DNA of 18,295 bases from Bacilli bacterium (GCA_016302505.1 JAEDNL010000026.1:1-18295), one strand, 5' to 3'; positions 1 through 6,641 are shown, counted from the first letter of the stretch. A program made the numbers and translations. The notes: generated by a model not told the origin, from the letters alone.

Positions 1-71
1 CTTCAGGGGGTTTTGGTTGAATACATCCACACTTATATTCGTAGAAGTATTCGTGACATATTTCTATGTCA
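1..71 (-). other. 5' leader of an unseen leftward gene, with a 7-bp palindrome at its start
   Basis: Just downstream of the leftward promoter is a perfect inverted repeat, TGACATA (54-60) / TATGTCA (65-71), with a 4-nt spacer. It lies at the predicted transcript start, so it could be an operator or a 5' RNA hairpin. Further on the minus strand the heptamer ACGAATA occurs twice, 12 nt apart. The longest obvious start in the leader (an ATG following GTGTGG) stops after seven codons (M-Y-S-T-K-T-P). I could not match the leader to any riboswitch, T-box, RNase P, tmRNA or SRP RNA. Confidence 0.4.
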
Positions 72-76
72 ATTTA

Positions 77-105
77 ATAATATAATATTATAGATTTTTT
101 GTCAA
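77..105 (-). promoter_or_regulatory. Leftward sigma-A-like promoter at the left edge
   Basis: On the minus strand a perfect -35 TTGACA (complement of 100-105) is followed after 17 nt by TATTAT (complement of 77-82). This would start transcription near position 70 and run out of the window to the left. The downstream gene is not visible. The call rests on hexamer match and exact spacing; in such AT-rich DNA the -10 alone would mean little, but TTGACA at 17 nt is persuasive. Confidence 0.6.
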
Positions 106-128
106 TTTGTTTTTTAAATTTTTTACAT

Positions 129-839
129 TTATTTTTTAATTAATTTTATTCCTTGTCTAAAATCATCTACTGTTTCAACATGTAAAACATTACTATTAAA
201 GTAATCTACAAACTCTTTTAATACATATGATGGCTTAATCTTACCATAAACAGCACATGAATTTACCATATTATTTAATCTATCTGATTCTAATTTAGCT
301 AGTGTTATTAATTCTGATATTATAGATTCACTTAATTCTTTTATATTATCTCTTACTAATTTAATACTATCTTCATAAGTTCTTTCAAATAAATCTGTAT
401 CTATTGCTATTAATCTATTATCTTTCGTATAAAGTAAGTTTTCTTGATGCATATCAGTCATTCTAATTCCTTTTTGAGATATTCTTATTATTTCTTTTTC
501 TAAGTTTATTAAAGCATTTATAAAATTATCTATAAATATTTCTCCATTCATTTTATAAATAACATTACCTTCAACATAATCAGCTAAATAACCTTTAAAA
601 TTATCATATGAATAACTTTTTTCAAATACCAAAATTTTAGGAAACACAATTAAATCACTTTTTTGTCGTGACAATTCTTCTAAATGCAGTAATGTATATG
701 AACAAATAGAATGTTTATATTCTTTATAAATCATATCATCACTATATTTATATATTATACCTTGAAATCCCCTATCATCTAATAAATTTTCATAAAAAGA
801 TTTAGGTATTTCAGGTAATACTATTGATTTATCAGTCAT
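129..839 (-). CDS. Small protein-kinase-fold protein, function unknown
   Basis: This 236-aa protein has the hallmarks of the kinase-like/aminoglycoside-phosphotransferase fold. Numbering from the chosen start, a lysine in a YKEYK strand near residue 39 is a candidate ATP-contacting lysine. LADYVEG near residues 86-92 resembles a hinge. DMHQEN near 129-134 matches the catalytic-loop pattern DxxxxN, and AIDTD near 145-149 stands where DFG/DxD metal-binding aspartates sit. There is no clear glycine-rich loop and no membrane segment. A GTG six bases upstream (845) overlaps the AAGAGGTG ribosome binding site, so I place the start at the ATG at 839. It has its own hexamer TATAAT and is separated from the ABC operon by a hairpin. 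The substrate is unknown; a small-molecule kinase, a RIO-like protein kinase or a pseudokinase are all possible. Confidence 0.65.
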   Translation of the reverse strand: MTDKSIVLPEIPKSFYENLLDDRGFQGIIYKYSDDMIYKEYKHSICSYTLLHLEELSRQKSDLIVFPKILVFEKSYSYDNFKGYLADYVEGNVIYKMNGEIFIDNFINALINLEKEIIRISQKGIRMTDMHQENLLYTKDNRLIAIDTDLFERTYEDSIKLVRDNIKELSESIISELITLAKLESDRLNNMVNSCAVYGKIKPSYVLKEFVDYFNSNVLHVETVDDFRQGIKLIKK

Positions 840-872
840 ATGCACCTCTTAGTTTCATAGAATATCATATTT

Positions 873-878
873 ATTATA
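873..878 (-). promoter_or_regulatory. Candidate -10 of the kinase-fold gene
   Basis: A minus-strand TATAAT (complement of 873-878) lies between the upstream hairpin and the kinase-fold gene, giving a leader of about 27 nt. No good -35 is visible at 16-18 nt and there is no TG extension, so this is a weak call. Confidence 0.35.
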
Positions 879-888
879 ATAATTCAAG

Positions 889-927
889 TAATTAAAAATA
901 TGAAAATATCACATATTTTCATATTTT
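889..927 (-). terminator. Terminator-like hairpin ending the pduL-ABC operon
   Basis: A perfect 15-bp stem (895-909 with 913-927) closes over a 3-nt loop, and on the minus strand it runs into five U residues. Fourteen of the fifteen pairs are A-T, so it is weak per pair but long. It sits 8 nt after the permease stop codon at 935 and upstream of the kinase-fold gene, where a terminator is expected. An AT-rich operator is the alternative. Confidence 0.65.
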
Positions 928-934
928 ATTAATT

Positions 935-2275
935 TTAATTCTTTAAAGACTTAAACATCTTTTTCCATAAATTACTTGATGAATAATTTAATATTCCTGC
1001 TTTATATATCTTAAGTCCATATTTATAAAGTAATCCACAAGTACCAATTAATAAAACTATAGATATTCCAAGTTCTAACAATGTCATTTCTCCAAGTGTA
1101 TACATAACTGGTGCTAAAATACCTGATATAAATGGTATAAATGCTGCTATTTTAATAAACAAAGCTCCTTGATATACAGATGCATATATAGCTAAATAGT
1201 ACCCTATCATTAAAAATATCATAACAGGTGTTAATATTTGATTATAATCTTCCATGTTAGTAGTCATACTAGCAAGTACTCCTATAAATAATGAATATGC
1301 AAAAAAACTAAACAACATCAGTAATACAAAGAATGGTATACCATTTACTAATCTACTAGCTATATCACTTTGTAAAAACATGTTAATATATTGTGAAACA
1401 CTACCTACAGATACATTACTTGATATTACATCTCCTGCTGGTACTCCAACTGTTGCTAATCTTATTAATGCTCCTACAATTACATAGAATATTAATAATA
1501 ATCCTTGTACTATTGCAAAAACATTTGCTGATATTAATTTAGATAAAAAATGTATTTCTGGTTTAACACTAGATATTATAACTTCCATACTCTTAGTTGA
1601 TTTTTCTTCATTAATTTCAGCCCCTATCATTTGTATAATTAATATAATAAGCAAGAAGAAAGGTACTATAAATATAATAATTATTATTCCACCTATTTTC
1701 TCCATTAACTCTTCATTTTCATTAAGATTTTCATCTAAAAGAGTTCTCTTTACTTCAACTGACTTATAAACATCATTTAAAGTATTTTGATCTATATTAG
1801 ATTTTTCTAGTGCCAAATTTGACTTGACTGTATTTAATGCATTAATTATATTTTGATATAATACTGTATCGACATAATCATATGATATAATCTCTGCATT
1901 AAATATTTTATCTATTCCCTTACTATCACTTTTAGTAATATAAACAATTATATCATCGCTTTCATCTTTAATAATTTCTTTTTTTAGTTCACTTACTTTC
2001 TTATCACTTTTCTTTATCTCAGTATTATAGTTATCAAGTATATCTAAATAACTATTTTTCATTGTTTCATTAACATCATCATATATACCCATTTCATCTA
2101 CTATATATACATGTGTTAATTTATCAAAATCCCCACCAAATAATTTAACTATACTATCTAAATTAATAAGTACAGCTATTACTATAAATAATACTAAATT
2201 AGTTATTTTAAATGATTTAGTATTTATTTTTCTCTTAATGCTATCTTTTGTTAAAAACTTAAACTTATTTTTCAT
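935..2275 (-). CDS. ABC-2 family export permease (NatB/YhaP-like)
   Basis: This 446-aa membrane subunit would pair with the ATPase encoded immediately upstream. It has one transmembrane segment near residues 25-40, then a long extracytoplasmic, charged region (about 50-190), then a cluster of roughly five or six hydrophobic segments from about 195 to the C-terminus. That is the architecture of the ABC2_membrane_3/NatB group. Within the cluster, GAEINEEKSTKSMEVIISS resembles the short conserved E-E-K-x-x-x-x-x-E segment of these exporters. The start overlaps the ATPase stop by 11 bases and is preceded by GGGGAGG, so the two are translationally coupled. NatAB of Bacillus exports sodium, but many relatives have unknown or peptide/drug substrates, so I do not assign one. 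Confidence 0.8.
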   Translation of the reverse strand: MKNKFKFLTKDSIKRKINTKSFKITNLVLFIVIAVLINLDSIVKLFGGDFDKLTHVYIVDEMGIYDDVNETMKNSYLDILDNYNTEIKKSDKKVSELKKEIIKDESDDIIVYITKSDSKGIDKIFNAEIISYDYVDTVLYQNIINALNTVKSNLALEKSNIDQNTLNDVYKSVEVKRTLLDENLNENEELMEKIGGIIIIIFIVPFFLLIILIIQMIGAEINEEKSTKSMEVIISSVKPEIHFLSKLISANVFAIVQGLLLIFYVIVGALIRLATVGVPAGDVISSNVSVGSVSQYINMFLQSDIASRLVNGIPFFVLLMLFSFFAYSLFIGVLASMTTNMEDYNQILTPVMIFLMIGYYLAIYASVYQGALFIKIAAFIPFISGILAPVMYTLGEMTLLELGISIVLLIGTCGLLYKYGLKIYKAGILNYSSSNLWKKMFKSLKN

Positions 2276-3164
2276 ATGCCTCCCCTACTGTACTTACAAA
2301 TATTTCATTTAAAGTTGGTTCCTCAACTACAAATTTAATTACATTGTTATATTTAGATACCTTTTTAAATACATCATTAACATATGCAATATCTTCTATT
2401 TTAATAGTATATTCATTTTTATTTTTAGTAACTTCTACTACACCTTTTACTTTTTTAATTTCATCTACATTTAAGTCAGCTATTACTTTAATATTTTTCT
2501 TTCTATAATCTTCTTTAATTTTAGTTAATTTACCCTCTAGAACAGTATTACCTTTAACAAGTATAACAAGTGAGTCACAAAAATATTCTATATGCTCCAT
2601 CATATGTGATGAAAATATTATCATAGTTTTATTCTTCTTAAGTCTTAATATTATTTTCTTAAACATCTCTACATTTATAGGATCTAACCCACTAAATGGT
2701 TCATCTAATATTAAGAGTCTTGGACTATGAAGTATACTTATTATAAATTGTATCTTCTGTTGATTTCCTTTAGATAATTCTTTTATTTTTTTATTTTTAT
2801 ATTCTTTAATATTAAATTCATCTAAATACTCATCTAATTTCTCTTCTACTTCTTTTTCAGTCAACCCTTTAAGTACACCATAATATATTGCTTGCTCTAA
2901 AACAGTTTTACTTGTTATTAAACTTCTTTCTTCTGTTAAGAAACCTATTTGATCAGTAAGAGAATAATCAATTTTTTTACCATCTAAAGTAATTTCACCT
3001 TCAGTTTTATCAAGAAGTCCCATAATCATTCTAAATGTTGTTGTTTTACCTGCACCATTCACACCAAGTAAACCAAATATTTCTCCTTCTTTTATTTCAA
3101 AGGATAAATCATTTACTGCTCTAAAGTCATCATAATATTTAGTGACATGACTTACTTTTAACAT
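2265..3164 (-). CDS. ABC transporter ATP-binding protein (NatA/YhaQ-like)
   Basis: The 299-aa cytoplasmic ATPase of the exporter shows Walker A GVNGAGKT (residues 34-41), signature LSKGN (130-134), Walker B LLILDE (150-155) and the switch histidine in SSHMMEH (H187). Where most ABC ATPases have a Q-loop glutamine it reads IGFLTEERSL, close to the IGYLPEERG form known from the NatA/YhaQ subfamily. The C-terminal 90 residues look like the small accessory domain (DUF4162-like) of that subfamily. The start is preceded by GGAGGT with 6-nt spacing and overlaps the pduL end by 7 bases. It is co-transcribed with pduL and the permease. Its partner is the permease at 935-2275. Confidence 0.9.
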   Translation of the reverse strand: MLKVSHVTKYYDDFRAVNDLSFEIKEGEIFGLLGVNGAGKTTTFRMIMGLLDKTEGEITLDGKKIDYSLTDQIGFLTEERSLITSKTVLEQAIYYGVLKGLTEKEVEEKLDEYLDEFNIKEYKNKKIKELSKGNQQKIQFIISILHSPRLLILDEPFSGLDPINVEMFKKIILRLKKNKTMIIFSSHMMEHIEYFCDSLVILVKGNTVLEGKLTKIKEDYRKKNIKVIADLNVDEIKKVKGVVEVTKNKNEYTIKIEDIAYVNDVFKKVSKYNNVIKFVVEEPTLNEIFVSTVGEAYEK

Positions 3165-3712
3165 ATCTTTACCTCCATTCCATTTTCTATTCCTAACTTT
3201 TCTGCTTCATCTTTATTCATATGATATTCAAGTACACATGTTTCATCAGATTTAATCATAACATCATCTAGAGTTAACCCATTTACTTCTATTTTTACTA
3301 TTTGACCTTTAGAAACATTAAACTCTTTTAAGTCTTCACTGCTCATATGAATATGCCTATCTGCAATAATAGTTGACTCTACTGCTTCATAGGTACCATA
3401 TGGTCCAACTATAGTGATAGATTCACTTCCCTTTAAGTCTCCACTACTTCTAACAGGCGGATTAATACCTAAATATTCACAATCTCTTTCTAATAATTCT
3501 ACTTGAGTATATTTTCTACAAGGCCCTACAATTCTTACATTTTCTATTTTTTTATTATTCTTAATTAATGTTACTGTTTCTTCTGCTGCAAACTGTCCTT
3601 TTTGTACTAACATTCTCCTAACATTAAGATTATAATCTTTTCCAAATAATATATCTAATACTTTACGTGTTACATGAATATGATGATTAGATAATGCAGT
3701 TCTTATTATCAT
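3158..3712 (-). CDS. pduL: PduL-type phosphotransacylase
   Basis: PduL enzymes interconvert acyl-CoA plus phosphate and acyl-phosphate plus CoA. This 184-aa protein has both halves of the fold: SNHHIHVT near residues 8-15 and ADRHIHMS near 116-123 supply the paired metal-binding histidines, with GQFAAEETV (about 38-46) and GPCRKYTQVE between them. An in-frame ATG 15 bases upstream (3727) lies against the GGAGG that serves as the ribosome binding site, so the start is the ATG at 3712. There are no microcompartment shell genes nearby and no obvious N-terminal encapsulation peptide. It is therefore probably a cytosolic housekeeping form that makes acetyl-phosphate for ATP via acetate kinase. It leads an operon with an ABC exporter, a pairing I cannot explain functionally. 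Confidence 0.9.
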   Translation of the reverse strand: MIIRTALSNHHIHVTRKVLDILFGKDYNLNVRRMLVQKGQFAAEETVTLIKNNKKIENVRIVGPCRKYTQVELLERDCEYLGINPPVRSSGDLKGSESITIVGPYGTYEAVESTIIADRHIHMSSEDLKEFNVSKGQIVKIEVNGLTLDDVMIKSDETCVLEYHMNKDEAEKLGIENGMEVKIC

Positions 3713-3731
3713 AAAAATATCCTCCATTTAC

Positions 3732-3760
3732 ATTATAAAATATTTTCATTTAAAATTGAA
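3732..3760 (-). promoter_or_regulatory. Promoter of the pduL-ABC operon
   Basis: Minus-strand TATAAT (complement of 3732-3737) lies 17 nt from a weak -35 TTCAAT (complement of 3755-3760), just ahead of the pduL ribosome binding site. The -35 overlaps the candidate -35 of the divergent GerQ-like gene. Confidence 0.45.
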
Positions 3761-3785
3761 TAAACAATCACAAAATAATTAATAT
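3756..3785 (+). promoter_or_regulatory. Weak candidate promoter of the GerQ-like gene
   Basis: TTGAAT (3756-3761), 18 nt, then TAATAT (3780-3785) would give a leader of about 25 nt. Each hexamer matches consensus in only four positions. I looked for a sigma-E type site instead and did not find one with proper spacing. Confidence 0.3.
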
Positions 3786-3816
3786 TTCATTAAATAATAC
3801 AAAGGGAGATGATAGT

Positions 3817-4143
3817 TTGAACGGTAGTTATTATAAAACACCAGTATTTTTAAATGATATAGAAAGGGATTCAAATATGCCAAATAATTATCAAGTTGAT
3901 TATCCAATGGAACAAAGTTATATAGAAAATATAATTAGAAATAATATTGGTAAAAAGGTTCGAGTACATGCATCATTTTCAGATTCAATAGAATGGAGAG
4001 ATAGAGTTTTTACGGGAATAATAGAGCATGCTGGTAGAGATAATCTTGTATTGAATGATGTAGAAAATAACAAACATTATTTAATACTTATGATTTATGT
4101 TGACTTTTTTGAATTTGATGAAGAAATAATTTACGCAAAATAA
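3817..4143 (+). CDS. gerQ: GerQ-family spore coat-like protein
   Basis: GerQ of Bacillus is an inner spore-coat protein cross-linked by transglutaminase and needed for the lytic enzyme CwlJ to act during germination. The C-terminal 80 residues here show the family pattern: EQSYIENIIRNNIGKK, a W at EW, FTGIIEHAGRDN, then HYLILMIYVDFFEFDEEI. At 108 aa it is shorter than the Bacillus protein (about 180 aa), with little of the variable N-terminal tail. The start is a TTG at 3817, supported by AAAGGGAG 8-9 nt upstream; no ATG fits. In B. subtilis gerQ (ywdL) lies a few genes from ung (ywdG), as I recall, and here ung is the next gene but one. A non-spore role is possible if this lineage does not sporulate. 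Confidence 0.8.
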   Translation: MNGSYYKTPVFLNDIERDSNMPNNYQVDYPMEQSYIENIIRNNIGKKVRVHASFSDSIEWRDRVFTGIIEHAGRDNLVLNDVENNKHYLILMIYVDFFEFDEEIIYAK

Positions 4144-4164
4144 CTTTAAATATGATATGATTTT

Positions 4165-4173
4165 TGATATAAT
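4165..4173 (+). promoter_or_regulatory. Extended -10 promoter of the LemA-like gene
   Basis: TGATATAAT (4165-4173) is a perfect extended -10 (TGnTATAAT). The -35 position 17 nt upstream reads TTTAAA, a poor match, as expected for extended -10 promoters. Transcription would begin near 4180, about 15 nt before the start codon. It shows that the LemA-like gene need not depend on read-through from the GerQ-like gene. Confidence 0.65.
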
Positions 4174-4194
4174 ATTTAAGTAGGATGTGATTAT

Positions 4195-4752
4195 ATGAAT
4201 ACATTAAATATTATTGCTTTGATATTAGTCATTTTAATTATTCTTATTAGTTTGATTACTATTTTATTTAGGTGTCATAATGAAAAATTAGAATCTATTG
4301 TTAAAAATTTAGATAATACAGAAAAAGAATGTTTTGATAAATTAAAAAATAAATATGATTTTATTATAAGACTCATAAATATAATTGAAGATAAATATAA
4401 AGTAGAAAGTAAAATATTTGACGATGTCAATAAAATGAAAATAGATTCTATAAAATCATATAAAAATGAAAAGATGCTTAACAAATGTTATAAAGAAATA
4501 TTACAAATAAAAGAAGATAATAAAAAAACTAAAGAAGTAAGAAGTTTTAAAGATATTATAAATGATTATGAAGATAATGAATTATTAATCATTTCACTAA
4601 GAACATATTATAATAAATATGTTTTAGAATATAATAATTTAATAAAAAAATTTCCTTATAATATTATTGCTAAGATTAAAAAATATCAACTTAGAACTTT
4701 ATTAGAAGGAAAAGAATTAGTTAATGATTTTAATAATACTTTGGAAGTGTAA
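4195..4752 (+). CDS. lemA: LemA-family membrane protein
   Basis: This 185-aa protein has one N-terminal transmembrane segment (about residues 4-26) and an alpha-helical domain. Two regions fit LemA: DKLKNKYDFIIRLINIIEDKY near 48-68 corresponds to the family's E/R-RYDLIPNLV-x-x-V segment, and RTYYNKYVLEYN followed by LIKKFPYNIIA corresponds to the C-terminal RYYN-x-x-V-x-x-YN...FPSNIIA signature. The rest is lysine-, asparagine- and isoleucine-rich and diverged. LemA proteins are membrane proteins of unknown molecular function, first noticed through a Listeria antigenic epitope. The start has AGGATG upstream. Its last 23 bases overlap the end of ung on the opposite strand. Confidence 0.75.
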   Translation: MNTLNIIALILVILIILISLITILFRCHNEKLESIVKNLDNTEKECFDKLKNKYDFIIRLINIIEDKYKVESKIFDDVNKMKIDSIKSYKNEKMLNKCYKEILQIKEDNKKTKEVRSFKDIINDYEDNELLIISLRTYYNKYVLEYNNLIKKFPYNIIAKIKKYQLRTLLEGKELVNDFNNTLEV

Positions 4753-5401
4753 AATTCACTTCTTTTATTTTGTTTTTCTTTAAAAAATTATTAGTTTTAG
4801 AAAAAGGTTTACTTCCAAAGAATCCATTTCTTGCTGAAAAAGGGCTTGGATGAGCGCTTTCTATTAATAAATGTTTAGGATTTGTTATTAATGATTTTTT
4901 ATTTCTAGCAAAATTTCCCCATAGAATAAATACAACTGGTTCTTTTTTTAAATTAATTAATTTTATTATATAATCAGTAAGCATTTGCCATCCTAAATCC
5001 TTGTGTGAAGCAGGTAAATCTTTTCTAACAGTTAAAACTGAGTTTAATAAGAGTACTCCTTCACGAGTCCATGGAGTTAAGTCACCACATCCTTCATTTT
5101 TAATACCTAAATCATCATATAATTCTTTAAATATATTTTGAAGACTAGGCGGTAATTTAACACCCTTTTTAACACTAAATGATAGGCCATGAGCTTGCCC
5201 TATCCCATGATATGGATCTTGACCAATAATAACTACTTTAGTATCCTTATATGATGTAAGCTTTAATGCATTAAAAATATCATCCCACTTTGGAAAACAT
5301 GTATAATTATCATATTCTTTTTTAACATTACTCATAAACTTTTTAAAATTTGGACTATCCCATACATTAGATAAAACTATATCCCAATCATTGCCTATCA
5401 T
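4730..5401 (-). CDS. ung: Uracil-DNA glycosylase, family 1
   Basis: Ung removes uracil from DNA, starting base-excision repair. The 223-aa sequence has the catalytic water-activating motif GQDPYHG (residues 60-66, Asp62), the uracil-recognition asparagine in LLLNS (Asn120) and the DNA-intercalation loop HPSPFSA (184-190). Length matches the family. The ATG overlaps the TGA of the upstream symporter gene by four bases (ATGA), with AGGAAGTGAG upstream. Its 3' end overlaps the LemA-like gene convergently by 23 bp. No leftward terminator is visible after it. Confidence 0.97.
   Translation of the reverse strand: MIGNDWDIVLSNVWDSPNFKKFMSNVKKEYDNYTCFPKWDDIFNALKLTSYKDTKVVIIGQDPYHGIGQAHGLSFSVKKGVKLPPSLQNIFKELYDDLGIKNEGCGDLTPWTREGVLLLNSVLTVRKDLPASHKDLGWQMLTDYIIKLINLKKEPVVFILWGNFARNKKSLITNPKHLLIESAHPSPFSARNGFFGSKPFSKTNNFLKKNKIKEVNFTLPKYY
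4743..4772 (+). terminator. Intrinsic terminator of the LemA-like gene
   Basis: GAAGTG (4744-4749) pairs with CACTTC (4757-4762) over a 7-nt loop. A G-T pair extends the stem, and TTTTATTTTG follows. The stem includes the last codons of the LemA-like gene and lies wholly inside the opposite-strand ung coding sequence. Confidence 0.65.
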
Positions 5402-6609
5402 TTATTCTCACTTCCTATTAATTTTATTATACTATAAGAATTAATAATAATCATAATAAATAATAAATAATCTAAATATTTCCAAATAATACTATTATTA
5501 ACTATAATTCCTAATAAACAAACTATAATAAATAATACTTTAAAGATATTAAAAAGTAATCTACTACCAGTTAAATATTCAATATAGTTTTTACCTATAT
5601 AATAACCACTTAATATTGTAGTAAACCCAAATAATGTAAATGTCACTGTTAATAGATATACACCAATTTTACCACTTGTCATATAAAATACTGAATTTAT
5701 TAATAAAATATAATCATTTAGTATATTATTATCATGTAAATATATTAGTAAAAGAGAAGAAACAAGTATAGTTATAACAAATGAAATAAAATAAATTCCA
5801 AGTACTTGATATCTCATACAAATATCAGAGTCATTTTTATCAGCAGCAGACGAAACTGAAGTAGTCCCCACTAATATTTCATTCATAAATATACTTCTTT
5901 TAATACCAATTACCATACCAGATAATATTGATTTAATTGAAAATATATTATTTAAATTATATTTAAAAGATAAAATAAGAATATCAATATTATTAACTAT
6001 ACTATAAAGGCACATAATAACAAATATAAAACACATTATAGGAACAACTTTATTCATTAATTTTAATACAGAATCAATAGATAAACCTATAGTAATTAAA
6101 AGTATTAAAAATACACTAATTAGTATAATATTTCTATTTATATTAGTATTTAATATTATAATGTTACTAATGGTATTGAGCTGTATCATTTGAAAAAAGA
6201 AACAATATATAATTATTAAAAGGACACATGATATTAAAGAAAGTATCTTTTTATTTAATCCGTATTTTAATATAAAATATGGTCCTCCTATAAAATTATT
6301 ACTGTTTTTCTTTCTATATTTTTTTCCTAAATATGATTCATAGTAACAAATTGAACTCATCATTAATGAAAATACCATTATCCAAAATACTGATGCAAAA
6401 CCTCCAACTATTACACATACAGTAGTTCCAATTATTGAGCCCACTCCTACTTTAGTACCTATTGTTAAAAATAATGATGTTTTATCTCTTTTTAATAATT
6501 CTTTAACACCAAGTTTATAATTTCTATATTTTATTTTTTTACTAACAATGATAGAAAGTATAAACATAAATATAGTTAACATTATCCACATATTAAATAA
6601 TATTTTCAA
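5398..6609 (-). CDS. Divergent AGCS-type amino-acid:cation symporter
   Basis: This 403-aa integral membrane protein has about ten hydrophobic segments. It resembles the alanine/glycine:cation symporter family: GTKVGVGSIIG followed by GGFASVFWIM (about residues 52-77) parallels the G-x-GN-I-x-G...GGPGAVFWMW region. GGPYFILKYGL (about 108-118) parallels GGPMYYI..GL, and IKRSIFMNEILVGTTSVSSAA parallels the KRG-x-FSNEAG-x-G-x-APIA motif. It is shorter than usual (about 450 aa) and lacks several glycines, so transport ability and substrate are uncertain. The start is unclear: the longest frame begins with TTG at 6609 without a good RBS, and ATGs follow at codons 7, 10 and 15. It lies 15 nt after rlmH but behind a terminator. 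Confidence 0.7.
   Translation of the reverse strand: MKILFNMWIMLTIFMFILSIIVSKKIKYRNYKLGVKELLKRDKTSLFLTIGTKVGVGSIIGTTVCVIVGGFASVFWIMVFSLMMSSICYYESYLGKKYRKKNSNNFIGGPYFILKYGLNKKILSLISCVLLIIIYCFFFQMIQLNTISNIIILNTNINRNIILISVFLILLITIGLSIDSVLKLMNKVVPIMCFIFVIMCLYSIVNNIDILILSFKYNLNNIFSIKSILSGMVIGIKRSIFMNEILVGTTSVSSAADKNDSDICMRYQVLGIYFISFVITILVSSLLLIYLHDNNILNDYILLINSVFYMTSGKIGVYLLTVTFTLFGFTTILSGYYIGKNYIEYLTGSRLLFNIFKVLFIIVCLLGIIVNNSIIWKYLDYLLFIMIIINSYSIIKLIGSENK
6581..6609 (-). promoter_or_regulatory. Possible promoter inside the 5' end of the symporter frame
   Basis: TTGAAA (complement of 6604-6609), 17 nt, then GATAAT (complement of 6581-6586) is a good sigma-A match located immediately after the rlmH terminator. 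If used, transcription would start near 6574 and translation would need a start inside the annotated frame, for example the ATG at codon 15. No convincing RBS supports that start, so the site may be coincidental. Confidence 0.35.
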
Positions 6610-6610
6610 G

Positions 6611-6641
6611 TAAAAAAGTTATCACTATTTATGATAACTTT
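6611..6641 (-). terminator. Intrinsic terminator at the end of rlmH
   Basis: AAAGTTATCA (6615-6624) pairs perfectly with TGATAACTTT (6632-6641) over a 7-nt loop. On the minus strand the stem runs directly into an uninterrupted run of six T. The left stem arm contains the last sense codons of rlmH and the loop its stop codon. This is the best-formed terminator in the leftward cluster and separates rplI-dnaB-M23-rlmH from symporter-ung. Confidence 0.75.

Noticed and set aside
1..71. Left-edge leader as a known riboswitch, T-box, RNase P, tmRNA or SRP RNA.
   Set aside because: None of the conserved cores I know for these RNAs can be found in the 70 visible bases.
1254..1487. Plus-strand open frame inside the ABC permease gene.
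   Set aside because: It lies wholly opposite a well-supported membrane protein gene, has no ribosome binding site, and translates to sequence with no recognisable family.
935..3164. Specific assignment of the exporter as the sodium pump NatAB.
   Set aside because: The ATPase subfamily fits, but the permease is not specific enough and many relatives transport other or unknown substrates.
3158..3712. Part of a bacterial microcompartment locus.
   Set aside because: No shell proteins, dehydratase, aldehyde dehydrogenase or encapsulation peptide can be seen in the neighbourhood.
3780..3803. Sigma-E type promoter for the GerQ-like gene (TAATATT with AATACAAA).
   Set aside because: The spacer is only about 9 nt where 13-15 are needed, and the start would fall past the ribosome binding site.
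4275..4484. Minus-strand open frame opposite the LemA-like gene.
   Set aside because: Its hydrophobic look is the antisense of lysine/asparagine-rich codons; there is no ribosome binding site or promoter.
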